This document shows positions 11,351 through 24,545 of a stretch of DNA of 64,000 nucleotides, piece by piece (within the stretch, counting starts at the first letter, position 1; the number at the start of each line of letters is the position of its first letter). The position numbers and the translations under genes were made by a program. Source of the stretch: Anoplopoma fimbria (lineage: Eukaryota > Chordata > Actinopteri > Perciformes > Anoplopomatidae); the NCBI RefSeq assembly GCF_027596085.1, contig NC_072457.1, forward strand, positions 4,189,294 through 4,253,293, written 5' to 3'. The notes under the pieces are model-generated. The model did no database searches, was not told the DNA's origin, and was given only the letters and a program-made list of their open reading frames with translations.

Positions 11351-14025
11351 ATGCACTTTAGCAACAGAAGGTGGACACCTATGGGATCACTAATATACAT
11401 TTAAAGATACATTTGCAACTTGAAAACACGTTATATTATGTTTTCAAAGGAAACACTATGTGACCAAATCACAGTCCTTTATCGGAGGATGTCATATTTA
11501 TTTATATTTATAGTACATTCCCTGGCTTTTTACGTCTTTATGGAGTAAAGTCTCAGGTTAGTGCTTTTACTCTGCAACAGTTTTTTTTTTTTAGCCCCTG
11601 ATGTTGAACGTTAGGAAGTAAGCTGATCGTGGATCAGCGCCTCCGGGGGCCGGCTGCTGAGCTGCACTGAAGAGCAGGATTAGGCCTGTTCATAGGCTTT
11701 ACTGGGCTTTAATCTTTAATCCAGAACCATAATATAGACCGCACCTTCAGTGGCTGTCGCTCATTGCAACATAAGATAAAACCGTGGCACAAACACTTCG
11801 GTGTCAGAGGCCACTCAAACAAAAGCTGTATGTTTTCAGTCCCCAGAGGCCGGCGGTGCTTTAACGGTGTATGAAGTGACCAAACAGATATGAAACCCGC
11901 AGGGATCATAAGTCTTTAATATATGAACACATGAGGGAACTGGTTTCTATACAACAGAGAGTCTCAAACTATTTTAATTAAATATGTTTGAGCACATAAA
12001 TGCAGCTGACTGATCATTAAGATTTAATATCTGCTCTGTGAGATGAGGATGTGTCGATTACTAAAACTCCCTCCAACATGATCATTAATTATGTATAAAA
12101 TCTTAATTTAAGACATTAAATGTTGTAGAAGTTACAATAAAGGGATAAAATATAAAAAGATATGAAATCAAATAAGATATACGTGTACAGTAATTGCAAA
12201 CGAATAAACTAAGCCTAAACAGTAGTGTAGTAAATGTGTATTTATATTGTCTTTCTGGCCAACAATACATGTTGAACATAAAATATTAGCTACTTGGACC
12301 CTATTTTGGGGAAAAATATGTACAATGTATATATTCAGTAGTTAACTGCAAGAGACAAATACATGTTTGATCCCATTTGAATCGCAACATGTGATAATTG
12401 TGAACGTCAAGAAAGTCATAGCTTGTGGTGGTTTTTGTGTGAAGCGATTAGTAAACTAGATCTCTAGTCTTTCACAATGTACGTCACCAACAGCAACATG
12501 GCTGTTAGCAACCAATGTTTCGTTATTTGTTACATCCAGCAACTCTTTTATTTGGCGGTGAAGCAAAAGAGCAAACAAGACCCGTTGTTCAACAACTATA
12601 CGCCAAAAATAGACTTTCTTAACGTGCTGATTATTCATTGCACAATTCAAACAGAATCCAAAATGTATTTTTCTCTCACCATTGACTACCATTAATTTGA
12701 TTTCCAAAATAAGGTCACATGGTGGGCGGGACTTTGCCTCTCTAAACAGTTGTTTTGCGAGATGATATCGTTTTCTGCTCTTCCAGTTGTGTGTGTGTGT
12801 GTGTGTATAGTGACCTATTCTGTACTTCTAATGTGATATGATGTTTTAAATAATGTACTGCATGCTCTCGTTTTCACTCCCATCTCGTCAAATACGGCAG
12901 CTTGGTCACCTCTGAGTCTGGTACCAACACACCAACACAGTGTCTGTATGAGATGGACCAACTTTTCAACCAATGTAAAAACCATTAACTGGACTGCATA
13001 TTTGGTTTAGTTATCTTTTACTTCACACATCAAACTGACATAAAGTAGATCCTCCAGCTCCAGGATCAGCTTCCAGAAGTTAACAAACAGCCTGTAAATG
13101 AGCCGAACTGCCTCCGACAAATAAAGTAATTGTACTCAAGTGGAATCCTTTCTTCTATCTCTAGCTGTTTTATTTTTACTTTCTTTCATTCATTACATTC
13201 TTCACTTTTACAACAGTAACAATCAGAGTGGAAGAAGCTGTGAGGAGCTGGAAAACACAGGAGAGATAATGGAGACCGACGGGGAGTTAACGAAGAGCGT
13301 CCACCACGTTAAAGTCACTGTTTCACAATGGAGGGAGGTGACGGAGGTGACGGGACGGTGTTTCTTTAGTTTATTGTGAGGAGTCAACTCACCGCTAATT
13401 AGCAGCCTGATAGCATGAATGATGAACTGTGTGAGCTGGAAAAACAACAAACTGCTGCTGGTCTCAGTACAGCAACTAATTAAGATGGAAGTGATGGTGG
13501 ATGAAGTGTTTGCTAACTGTTGAAAATATGAAGATGTTACAGACATAAAAACTGTATTTCAAAATGAAGTGGTGGAAGAAGTTTTCAGATTCTTTTCTCT
13601 ACTGAAGACACAAAAATATGCAGAATTTGCGTCTCTGTGCACGAAACCAATGGTTTGCATTTCGGGACTATTGATAATAAATGTATATGGGCTTTATGCT
13701 GTGTCACGAGTCATGTGTTTCTGACTTCTAAAGATTCAAAAAGTGTCAATCTTGCAGAAATTCTCTATTTAATGCGCTCAATAAACTAGGGAGGCGTTAG
13801 ATATGGGGATTGGTAGATTCAGCGGGTGTCTCAGCCAATCACAATCAGTTTCCACTGCATTTTTTTTCTGACTCCAAGATGGCAGCAACGCTTCAGAAAA
13901 CACACTCACAGTTTACCAGAAGTGACATCCTTTCACTTCCTCAATCACCCTTTTTTTTCTTCTTCTCGTTTGTCTCTCCACCTCCCTTGCTCTCGGAGTC
14001 GGAGCTCCTCGGGGAGAGAAGGCTG
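11351..14025. other. Non-coding, with a short TG tract
   Basis: No gene is supported; a (TG)n tract lies at about 12789-12806. Overlapping open frames at 12456-12707 on both strands are unremarkable. Confidence 0.45.
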
Positions 14026-14029
14026 AGGG

Positions 14030-14240
14030 AGTTTCCCAGCCTGCCTCTGTGCTGCCGGCCCCGGGGTTAATAGGTGTTCAACCCTCCCATTATCCAGGAG
14101 CGTTTGTGAATTACCAGCCGAGTGATGTTTACCACTGATATCATATATATGCTAATGCAGGGGGCTTAATTGGAGGGGAGGGGCCGGGCGGGCGGGAGGG
14201 GGCGAGGGGTGGCGATCATGTGTAAAATTGATTTGTGAGG
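14030..14240. promoter_or_regulatory. Candidate conserved non-coding block with POU site
   Basis: It contains ATGCTAAT (14149-14156), an octamer-type POU motif, next to a GATATC-centred AT stretch and followed by CTTAATTGG. It is non-repetitive and GC-balanced compared with its flanks. Confidence 0.3.
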
Positions 14241-14258
14241 GTTGATATTTGATGGGCA

Positions 14259-14260
<2 letters not shown>

Positions 14261-14328
<68 letters not shown>
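14261..14328. repeat. (TG)n microsatellite
   Basis: An uninterrupted TG dinucleotide tract of about 67 bp. Confidence 0.95.
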
Positions 14329-14329
<1 letters not shown>

Positions 14330-15865
14330 AGGGGGGTCTGCTGCTACTAACTTCTTGTCCTGCTGAATGTGCAGCATCACTGTGGAATTAAAACACTTCT
14401 TATGTGAATGAAACAGAGAAAAAAAGGAGGATTTTCATGTAAGTTTGAAGGATTAATTGTCTCCCACTTTGCATAATTCCAGCATTTAAAGGTTTATTGT
14501 TTCTGCACTCTTTCTCACTGGTATTAATTGGTTATGGGTGGTAGTTAAATTTGACGATTGATGGTGAGAGAATTCCCCAAACTAATTTTGGTAATTACGG
14601 TGAAACCCCCAGTGAGAGTCAAAGGAGAGTCGCGGTACGGCAGTCGAATGTTTGCAGCAAAATAAAAGCTGTTGAATAGTTACAAGTAGGTGAGAAGGTT
14701 CAAAGAGGTCGAAATACACGGTTTAAATAACTCAACATATAAATTGTAGAATATGAATCTATTTAGATACTGAAAAATGAAATCAATCAGGTTTTCTGTG
14801 CAGTAATTCATAGCAAGGAGCTTTACATGAGACAGAAAGGTGCATTAAGACAAAACTATTAAAGAAACACAATGCAACATGAAAAGAAAGCAACTTACTA
14901 CAGGATTTGATGTGAGACACATGGAAACTTCAACCGAACCGTGTTTCGGGGAGAAAATTTCGCTTTCTAAAATAACTTTTCAAAAGTAAAGAGATACATA
15001 AAGTGAATACAAAAGAAAATATATGCATAAATATACTATGTACAAGTTTAAAACCAGGCATGATATAAAATGAAAAACAAATACAAGTAACAGACAAAAG
15101 CGAAAGTTATCTTAGGTTTCAAGAAAAACATCACGGTCTTGCATAAAATAACCAAATTATACATTTAGGAAACAAAACATACTTTGGCACACGTGGTGTT
15201 TTCTGATTTAGAAAGAGAAAAACAATACAAGTAACAGGTATTTGACAGGAAGTGAAGATGACTTCCAGCCTGTAAAGCAGGAAATACAGGTACTTTTAGT
15301 AGTTTTCTTTTAGTGTATTTCGAAACACCAACTTTTCATGAGTCAAGAAAGACGACCCTGTTTTCAGCTTGGTGCCGATGCATTAGTCAGAACATCAAAT
15401 GGGTTTTAAACTGTTTATTTGGGTTTAGGAAGTGGTGGAATTTCCTCCAAGCTAAAGTTTATCTGAAAGATTCAAAATCAGCAAAATTGGAGATAAGAGG
15501 TTCTCACATGACAGCGACAGTCAACACATTACTTCACACAGTAAAATAAAAAACCTCACATGCAAAATGTAAAGAGATTCTCCAACACTTTTATAAAATC
15601 AGGATGAAAAACGCTCCTCTTGGACAAAATCTTTCCTCTCCGCGGCTCCAAACAACCCAAAGTTTTCCACATTTGCTGAGACTCAAACTGCGAGTCTTAA
15701 TGTGCAAATCAAGCACACTGAGACAAAATATGTTTTACTTTGATAAGTTGGATCACACTTGTGCTGCCAGCCGCCGCCGCTCGCTCATTGTGGCTGCAGC
15801 CGAAAAGGTTTTTTTTTTAAGCCGGCGTACGTGAGCCGCATGGCTAAACGTCTGCTGGCTTTGAA
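14330..15865. other. Non-coding, nothing recognised
   Basis: AT-rich; short open frames at 15313-15834 have no recognisable domain. Confidence 0.4.
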
Positions 15866-15869
15866 ACAA

Positions 15870-16040
15870 ACGGCCCGCAAACGCTTTAAGTATATTATCA
15901 GCCAAGTTCTTTTAGGAACGTATTGCTAAAGGAGCTTACCATTTAATTAATGTAACTTCAGCGAGATTACAGCCGGCCCTGCCTTGTAAGCAGAGGCAGC
16001 GTCTTATTGACCTCCTATGCAAGAGCTTAAAGACACAAGA
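15870..16040. promoter_or_regulatory. Candidate conserved non-coding block
   Basis: Unique sequence with TTTAATTAATG and ATTACAGCC motifs and no low complexity. Judged by texture only. Confidence 0.25.
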
Positions 16041-16499
16041 ATGGCGTTTTTACTCAACTTTGATGGGATAACTAGTATAATCTTTCACAGCCAAGGGAAG
16101 AATAAAGTGTCTTAAACATAATACCCTTCCTAACTCTGAGTGGAGCCGTGTGTCGCTCAAGTGCCGCGCTGACACAGCAACTTTGTTGTTGTATCAACCT
16201 TGACTTTTTTAAAATCTCCCTTTTTGGGGGTTTTTTTCCCATCAGGAGTGACTTAAAGATTCTTCAGGCCTGTTTAACTGCGAAATGATGCAAAGAAAGC
16301 AGCTTTCAGTAATTGGAGATTCTTTGCCTTTTTTTGTTGTTGCAAAATCTGGAGCAAAGTGTTGTGTGAAGTGAATTTGAACCTAAAAATCACATCTGTT
16401 CTGTCATTCTCAGACTTTACTTTGATCCTCATATTTAGCATTTGGAGGTAGAATATCAACATTTGATAGGTGATTAAAAAACACACTATAATGTAGCCG

Positions 16500-16660
16500 T
16501 AAGCAGATATAAGAGTTTATTTATCAATCTAAATCCCATTAGTAATAATAATAATAAACTTAAGTTGTATAATATCTTTCAAAGCACCGTTACAAAGCGC
16601 TTACAATTAAACAGAACATGAGAGAATGAAATAAACTAAAAGCCGTAACGCATAAAAACA
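16500..16660 (-). mobile_element. LINE/SINE-type fragment
   Basis: The words tttcaaagcaccgttacaaa and gcgcttacaattaaac resemble the cytoplasmic 'table' repeat ends common in teleost retroposons. Boundaries are unclear. Confidence 0.3.
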
Positions 16661-17089
16661 GAGAGTAAAATAAACTAAAATGTTGTAAATCACAAATTAA
16701 ATCACATAAAAGCTATTTTTAAAAAGTTGTTTAGCAGTGATTTAAAAGATGAGACAGTTAAAGTAAAAATGTCTTGCTTTTACCAAAATTACTATGTTTT
16801 TAATATTAAATATATGGCTTATTAATGCTAAATTGTAAGGGTAGTGTATGTATATATATGTTTTTTTTTAAAGTGTTTTATTTCTAGATTAAATTGGCAG
16901 AATAAATTTGAATACATTTATTTTTATTCACATCCATAAACACACAATAAAAAATACTAAATAAAATAATCTAAAACTTTACTTCTTATCCTTTGCTTAA
17001 AAGTCATTTTTGTTATTTAAAAAAAAAAAGAAACTAAGTGTTCTGTATGTTGAATCCTTTTCCCACTCTTTTTGTGTCGTCCTCCCCCC

Positions 17090-17370
17090 TCATATATTGT
17101 CCCAGATGTTACCGACCCCCCCTCCTCCTCCACCCTCTTTGCCCCCCCCCCCCCTTTTTTTTTGAGTTTTTCGGTGTCGCCCTTTCAAACATTCTTTAAC
17201 AGTGGGATAAAGGGGACGGGGGGATTGGGGAGATTAGGCTACGGGATCCTCCAGGCATTGTCTGAGAATCTGCAGATAAAAAAAGCATTGCTTTGGTTTT
17301 GATTTGGTGGGATGGGGGAGGGGTGGGGGGGGGAGTTAGCAGATTTGGGGGGCAGGTGGTGTTATTGGTT
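17090..17370. repeat. C-rich then G-rich low-complexity DNA
   Basis: Runs of C (about 17143-17154) are followed by G-rich stretches (ggggaggggtggggggggg at 17314-17332), a possible G-quadruplex region. It is not coding. Confidence 0.6.
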
Positions 17371-17799
17371 GGTCGGCTGGTGTTTTGGGGTTTCAGAATA
17401 AAAGGATCTGGATATTTAGATGTGATGGACGGAGGAGACGCAGCAGCTCTCTGCTTCCTGTTTATTGGTGGAGAAGAAATTGCTACTGCTTTATTTTATT
17501 TTGTGAAGGATTTCTAAAAATGTAATCCCTGATTCCTCTTATTTATCATTATTATTTAACATGATGCTTTAAAGAGCAACAACTTTGCCTTTTTTTTAAT
17601 TTACTACTTTTATTCTTATTATTTTCTGACTACATGATGTTGCTTATTTGGCCTCATTACCTGTAGATACTGAATTCACAGCAGTGGTGGAAATAGTAGT
17701 TTCCTTTTCTTAAAGGGTTATGCCGCTGCTCATTGTATGCTCATACAATGGTTCAAATGATATCCGACAAAAAAGTTACCCCTTGTTTTTTGTGTTTCC

Positions 17800-17960
17800 T
17801 CTAAAAATCCAGTCATCCAAACAGTCTTTTTTACAAAAAACTTCCATCTTCACAGAAAACTACGTAGTTAGGTTTAGAAAAACAATGTGGTTTGAGTTAA
17901 ACTAACTCCGGTAGTGGCACCACTAGAGTACTGCAGTTGCACGACAATAAATCAACGTAT
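17800..17960. repeat. Dispersed repeat family A, fragment
   Basis: It has ttccatcttcacagaaaact and acgtagttaggtttagaaaa, the same block order as the copy at 2.93 kb. Confidence 0.55.
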
Positions 17961-18449
17961 TGTAATAATAAAAACATATTGCTAAAAAATGCTAAAACAG
18001 AATATGTTTCATGCAAAGATGATTAAAACTTCCTTAACGCTGCTTCAGAGTAAGAAGCGCTGGAGACTAAATGGCTTTTATTCTGAAGTTGTCTCAGATG
18101 AATCGTTAAGAAAAGTCCTCCTTTAACAGCTGAGTGAACTTCACAAGACTGTGTGTGTGTATTGATCAGCTCAGGCTATTTGTATTGATGAACCTATTAA
18201 CACCAATCAGAGGTGGAAGACAGCAAAGTGCTGATTGATCAGCTCCTCCAGGCTTGTCGGGACAAGATAATTATATTCTCTTTTCTTTATATCTGTCTGT
18301 TAAACCCTTTCAAAACAAATGTAATGTTCATCATATGTGTGCAGCGTGGCGTTACATATAAACACGACACTGTTTCCAGTTTACTGCATGTTAATAAAGG
18401 TTTACACAGGAATAGAACTGTGCATTAATCGGTGTTATAGGATCACCTG

Positions 18450-18740
18450 TGGATGTTGTTGTGTTTTTTCAGCCTGGTGGATCAGCAGGTGGTTATCAGC
18501 TGCTCGTCAGCAGCCCGTTTCAGGCTCCATTCAGATGCTCATATCAGTTAATTAGCACCGGCCGAATCCCTCCCAATAAACTGACCCCATTCACGTGCTA
18601 AAGCGGCCGTCCCTGCACTTAAGTAGTTGTGATTTCCCTTTGTCTTGAATGCCTCTTGGCTGCACAACATCCACATGCCAGGAATTGTGATGCATCTGAC
18701 AAACTCTCAGGAAGAGGATTTAGTGGTTTTGGTTAAATAT
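18450..18740. promoter_or_regulatory. Candidate conserved non-coding block
   Basis: Unique GC-balanced sequence with CAGCTG, AGTTAATTAGC and CACGTG-like (CACGTGC) motifs, set in AT-rich flanks. Confidence 0.3.
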
Positions 18741-19269
18741 AGTCAGTGATTCTTATCAGAAGATGTCTTTGGTTGTTTTTCCACATTTTTATTGTTTTTT
18801 ATTTTGCTTTTATTCATCAAAGGTGATTTGTTTTTAAATTATTTAATTCAAAGTCAGGCATCTTTCTCTGTAATTACAAAAAAATGATGTTAAAGCAAAT
18901 CTCACAACACTGAGCTTCCCTAATCTGGATTCTTCCAAATTAATAAATTCACCCACCAGGTCAAAGGTCTCCAAAGATGGACATCTTTTACCACAATAAT
19001 GAGGGTTTGCATGATATAAAGTATTACTAAAATATCTTCAGATTTACAGTATTGCATTGCATAAATTCCCCTTTAAAATTCACAGTTTTTATGTTTTATG
19101 TAAATTATGTTAATTTAACGCGAAAATGTACTTTCATTGTGCACGTAAATTCCTCACCTGAATGATTGAGATGATAAAACCGACTCAGAAGCCTTTAAAT
19201 ATGTTATCCCACTGTTTAATTAAAGGGTTTTTATTATACTTTGATCTGTATGATAAATTGAAGTATATA

Positions 19270-19660
19270 TTTCCTCCCTGCAGGAATCCTTCGCCCTCAG
19301 ACGCCTGCGTGTCCTAATGGAGTTAGTTCAGCCATTAGCCGAGCAGATTGATTCATTACGCTAATGTGAGTCTAACCCTGTTGGCCCTGTTGAAATGCGT
19401 GCAATATGACACTCCTCAAATTTGTTCTAACACATGCCCCGGGGAGCCAAACAGAGCCGCCGCTAATGGGGGAGGTGGAGCCAATTATGCAGAGAGGAGC
19501 CGACTGTCAACAGATATTAGGACAATATCTGCTCTGTGTGCTCTCAGCCGGCCGCCTCCTCAAACACAACAAACCCAACGCTCCTCTCAAACAGATCACA
19601 TCAGTGAGGGGAGGAAAGAGAGGCTGCAGGAGGAGAGTCAAAAAAGAAATGCTTTAATCT
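19270..19660. promoter_or_regulatory. Candidate conserved non-coding block
   Basis: Unique sequence with CTAATGG, ATTAGCC, CATTACGCTAATG and CCAATTATGC, dense in TAAT homeodomain cores. The open frames at 19348-19707 are considered incidental. Confidence 0.3.
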
Positions 19661-19714
19661 CATCATTCAGTGTTTTTAAATTGGAAATGACTCCTTCTCT
19701 AAAATAAAAAAAAT

Positions 19715-19990
19715 AAAAAAGTGGTGTAAAAGTACATTCACTCTAGTACTGTACTTAAATACAGTCTTGAAATACTTGAACTTTAATTTTCTGCTACTTT
19801 TTTATTCCTACTCCACTAAATCCCAAAGGTAAATATTGTAGTTTGTATTGCACTACATTTATTTAACATTTATATTCCCTTTTCACTTGAAAATTATATG
19901 ATACGTTTTTAAAAATACGATTGCATTATTACATATTAAATAGTGTATTAAGTAGTTAGAAGTAATTGGCTCCACATTGACTAACTAAGT
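19715..19990 (-). repeat. Dispersed repeat family C, reverse copy
   Basis: It has agtactgtacttaaatacag, ttctgctacttttttattcc and cactacatttatttaac, typical of the same element seen at 2.4 and 60.65 kb. Confidence 0.55.
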
Positions 19991-21090
19991 ATCTGCAACG
20001 ACAGCTGTCCGTTACCTACGAAAAAGAATGCGCCATAATTCGTTGATATTCCACGAAATTTGTTCGTATGTTACTACCCACGTCATCTTGAAAGGAGAGG
20101 TGGATTGTTCCAACAAACAGCGATCTTTCAGCCAGGAGACCGATGAGAAGTTACGCTTGTGTCTCGTAACTTGTGTGCTGCAGTGATGACAGTTCCGTGG
20201 TTCTTTTGACCTAAACAACGATCTATTTCTAAACCTAACTAAATTGTTTTCTGTGAAGATCGTAGTTTAATATGAAAAGGTTTAGGCAGCAAAAACTACA
20301 TAGTTAGATTTAGGAATAGATTGTTGTAATTGTCAAAATAACGGGTGTACCTTTACTGAAGTACTCAAGTTACGTGACAAATAAATCAACATCAACCCAT
20401 CCAGCTCCACTTCTATTCCTGCTTTGCGTGATTTTGCTTTGCGTGACTTTACCCTTCCTTGTTCATTATTACTTAGTCATTATTATTACTAACTTAGTTA
20501 GTTGTTTACCGTGAAAACAGATGTTTATTTTGAAAAGACTTTATGCATGTAACAAGCGTAAATGACACAAGTTGCTGGACTTTTGTAGGAAAACACAAGA
20601 AAAATGTGGAGTAAAGATCTAAACAAACTTCTAATTAGTTCCAAAAGCTGTTTCATTTCAGTCCTCACACCAAAGAAATCATGTATTTTATGTTTCATTT
20701 TGTTTGCAGTTTACATTAGAAGAAGATCCAAACCAAAAGAAGCAACCGTGTCGTCGTCCGTGACGAGATCTTAACGTAGTGGCCTCGTGACAAAAATATG
20801 TTGCTGGCTTTCATAGGAAAATACACAAAAAATGAACTTTTTTTTTGCAAGATATCATACAAACCGTTGTATGAAGATACGATGCGTGAAAACAATGATG
20901 ATGTCAGAAAAGGAAAACTATGTAAGATTTACATCAACATGTAATACAAAAGCACATGTGGTTTGAATTCACACGTCAGTTTACATGATTTGGATTCAGC
21001 CTCGGGGAGGAGAAACTAGTTGTCGATTCCCATCTAGTGATTGGAAAAGAGTAAAAATATCTAAACAACCACAAAGAGAAGCTGCAGACA
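19991..21090. repeat. Composite of repeat family A fragments
   Basis: Blocks gttaggtttag/agttagatttaggaatag, gtttattttgaaaagacttt and tttgtaggaaaacacaag recur in the copy at 33.4-33.9 kb. It is probably several overlapping or nested insertions. No transposase frame is seen. Confidence 0.45.
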
Positions 21091-21787
21091 TTTCAGGAAA
21101 CCCTTGAGTTTTAAGGTAAACCACAGTTTGCTCCCTCCTCTCCTGGTTTTATCTCCCATCTGAGGGAGTGCTTGTGTGAGGGAAGCGGCGTCTGCGGCGG
21201 GCGGAGATAAGGCCTGTTGTGGTGGATGTGGGGGTGGGTGGTCTTATTTACCTGTAGCTGAAGGGGCTTTGGGCTCCCTGCAGGCCGCTGCTTTACATTG
21301 TGTGCCCCCCCCCCGTTGCTCTGTCAACACTCATCCTGAGCACCACAGAGTCAACGTCCTCAGGACCCGAGGAACATATGGTCACCGGCTCAACGTGCAC
21401 GCTCCCACACACACAACGCCACAGTCTGGGGAAATGAGATGGCATGTTGTGTACATGTTGCATGTTGTGTACATGGAGACAGTAAAGTACCATAATATAA
21501 TTGGGCTAAGATGCAACACCTTAAATATTTAATATTCATGTTTGTCGACAAATCCCACGAAAGTCTTGGCACTTTCCTGCTCGGTTTGGATCCTTCTGAA
21601 CAAGTAAATATTTTAAAACAACTCACAAATATATAGTTTCATTTTCTTAAAAAAAAAAAAAAAAGAGGTCCTTTATTTCTTAAAACAGCTGGTAAATGTA
21701 GTTTTGTATCAAACAAACAGGAGGTAATAGTGCATTTGTTAGGGACTATTTTCAGCAGTGGATGAATCAACATTTGGTGCTGTAGTG

Positions 21788-22130
21788 CAGTGGTTCTCAA
21801 ATGGGGGTGTACCCCTGGGGGTACGTGAAGGCACTCCAGGGGGTAAGTGAGATTTTTAAAAAATATATTTAAAATTAGCATCCATTCAAAAATCCTTTAA
21901 AAAGAGTTATTTAATAAATATTCAAAAAATATAAGTGTAAGTTCATAAACTGAATTTAATGCAACAATGCAATCTTCAGTGTTGACAGTTTAATAATCAG
22001 ACACTGATGGCAGAGCGCTGTGGATTACATCTTTTTTTCAACCAAAAATGCTTTGCGCTGGTTAGGGGGTACTTGGCTGAAAAAATATTTCACAGGAGGT
22101 ACATCACTGAAAAAAGGTTGAGAACCACTG
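21788..22130. mobile_element. hAT (Charlie-like) non-autonomous transposon
   Basis: A 343-bp element with 13-bp terminal inverted repeats CAGTGGTTCTCAA and TTGAGAACCACTG. The flanking 8-bp duplications are CTGTAGTG (21780-21787) and CTGTAGAG (22131-22138), a 7 of 8 match. The ends and duplication length are diagnostic of hAT elements of the Charlie type. No transposase frame remains. Confidence 0.85.
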
Positions 22131-22139
22131 CTGTAGAGA

Positions 22140-23400
22140 GTATTTTTTGCAGCAGGATGGTGTGTGTGTGTGTGATTGAGTCAAAAATAAACTACAGTGT
22201 GTGTGTTCATTGTGATAAAAGAACAACAGTGAGTCAATGGAACAGAGGAAAAATATACATCAGACTTTGATACACACACAATACTTGTTAGTAGAAACAT
22301 TCACTGTTAGTTTGGTGTTTTTCTTATGGGACTTGATGACAACAAGAAAAATATAAGATATTACCAGACTTACTCATTAAAGTTTGGGTTTAATGTTGTG
22401 GTTTGTTTAAAGGGATATTACGAAAGATTAGAATGTAGAATTAATCACGATAGAGCACAGTGAATAGGACACAAAACAAAAGTTATATTATACATTATGT
22501 TGATTTTGTATTCAGACCAATGGGTCGATTCTACACTGTCGGTGTTATATAATCAAAATGAATTCGTAGGTATATTTTCTGATTCTATGGAGTTTGAATG
22601 CACTTGTTGTGAATCACAAAACTCTCTGCCAAATCTAATCAAAATAATGTATTTTCTTTTTTTCACAGCAGTCTCTTTGAAGTGTATTGTTTCATTACTT
22701 ACTGAGAGAGTTTCTACTCTGCAGCTTCTTCACATTTTTTGGGGAGGACATTTTCTGAACTGTCAAAAGGAAAAAGCAATGAGCTGCAATGAACACATTA
22801 AAAGTTAACAGTCCCAGTTTCAATTACTTTCAAGCATCGGCCCTCTACTCATTTGTTTTTGTAATAGTTGTATTTTTGTTGTCTCTGTTCAGTTATTTAA
22901 CATATCAGACATCAACAACCCTTTGAGAATAAGATCAGACATTATATTATTGGATAGATATCAGAAGATACATTGATGAATGCACACATACATAATACAT
23001 TGGTTAATACAAGATAAAAAAAGGTGATCATAATCATCATATTTCCCCCATCAAATAGAAGTATTTAGATAACTTTAACGTTTTATCAAAGATATTATGG
23101 TTTAAAACAGAGGGAATAAACCTCATTCTCTCTGTGAATGTTTGATATTTGTTCTTGAAAACATTCACTGAAATGAATAATCGTCTTAAGAAGTTGCTGA
23201 TTGTTTTTCTAGTGGTCGAATAATCGACTCAGGAAATATTGGCTGCAGCTGCCGAAACCTTTGTTGTGAGAATATTAGACTCAGAATCATGAGGGAGCGT
23301 CCTTTTATTTTGTTTCCAGGACTTAAAAAACGACCACCGAGCTGCTCGACAAACGCCAACAAATACATCAGGTAAACCAGTTTAGCTGATGGGCCCTGAT
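22140..23400. other. Non-coding, nothing recognised
   Basis: AT-rich; the open frame at 22497-22808 has no recognisable domain. Confidence 0.4.
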
Positions 23401-24545
23401 CTCAGAGGCCCCTCACTTCTCCAGAAGCCTATCTGTGATTTTATTTGTTTTGTTGGGCCGAGTGTTTCCTGCTACGTTTGCTCATTTGTGTGAACGAGGG
23501 AGGGTGTGGGGGGGGGGGGGGTCGGTGTCCAGATTGCGGTGCATCTGCTGTTTTTTTCCGGGCGGCGTGGTGAAGGGCCCGGCCGCCGCGCCACGCAGGT
23601 GCTGCTCCTTCCCCCCGAAGGCCACATTCTTCTATGGCCATGTGCTGCCTGAGCAAACGGCGCTTTCCGAGCGGGGGCCCCGTCCCACCGCTGACTGGCC
23701 ACTGCCCCGGCAACATGCATTGTTGCTCTATGCAAATCCGCTCACACTGGGACAGAGGGCTCGGGGAGGGGGCATCCTGAGCTCAGGAGCCGGGGATAGA
23801 GAACGGAGGCCGGGGGCCAATAAATGAAAGTTTGCCTTAAATCCTCGGGATAATAGAGGCAGAGGTTGGGGCCGAGCCTTCGGAGCCGAGATAAACAGAG
23901 GGATTACTTCTCGGTTTTGCATCACTCGCTCTCCTCTGGGTGGCCCTTAACCGTCGGGAAAGCAAAGAGGGGGAGAAGGGCGGGGGTGGGGGTGGTGGGG
24001 GTGGCGAGAGAAGAAAAAACGTTTAACGCACGGACATTCACACAGCACATAGAGGGGAAAAGAACTGAGCCTAATTCCATCAAAGACTGAGAAATTAGCA
24101 ATTAATTTATTCCAACCTCCCCGCCCCTGCTCCTTTTCTATTTTCAGCCCAATTGTTGGTTAGTTCTGCAACATCTGGTCCAGAACAGTCCCGGCGCCCG
24201 ATGACTGATGCTCCCTCCATTATAGCAGAATGGCAGAGGAAAATCTTCCCCCTTTTTTTTTTTTTTTTCATTCATTTCTTGTCCATGGGAGATTAGTTTG
24301 GTCCGATGTGGAAAGTAATCATTAAAAATGTTGCTCTTTTTTTTGCAGGCCATGCATAACCACCAGCGGGCAGCGCCCTTTATTTGCAATTGTAATTTAA
24401 AGAATAATTAAAGAAGTTAAATGATTCCGTAAATGTAGAACAACTTGAGTCTTTGTGCTCAAGGGTGCATGAACCTGCGCCTTATGGCTGGTTGCTCCGA
24501 TAAACCCGGTAATGAAAGAATGTAGCGCCGCGCTAATGGCAAATT
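23400..24545. promoter_or_regulatory. Candidate regulatory cluster with SOX and POU sites
   Basis: About 1.1 kb of mostly unique, GC-richer sequence. CATTGTT (23718-23724) lies five bases before a perfect octamer ATGCAAAT (23730-23737). Several TAAT cores follow (TTAGCAATTAATTTATT near 24095; CTAATGG near 24534). Runs of G (23510-23521) and T (24251-24269) interrupt it. The overlapping open frames on both strands at 23435-23827 are judged compositional. Confidence 0.35.

Noticed and set aside
23435..23827. Overlapping frames on both strands in a GC-rich block
   Set aside because: GC-rich sequence with few stops in any frame; no splice sites or domains. Better explained as a regulatory block.
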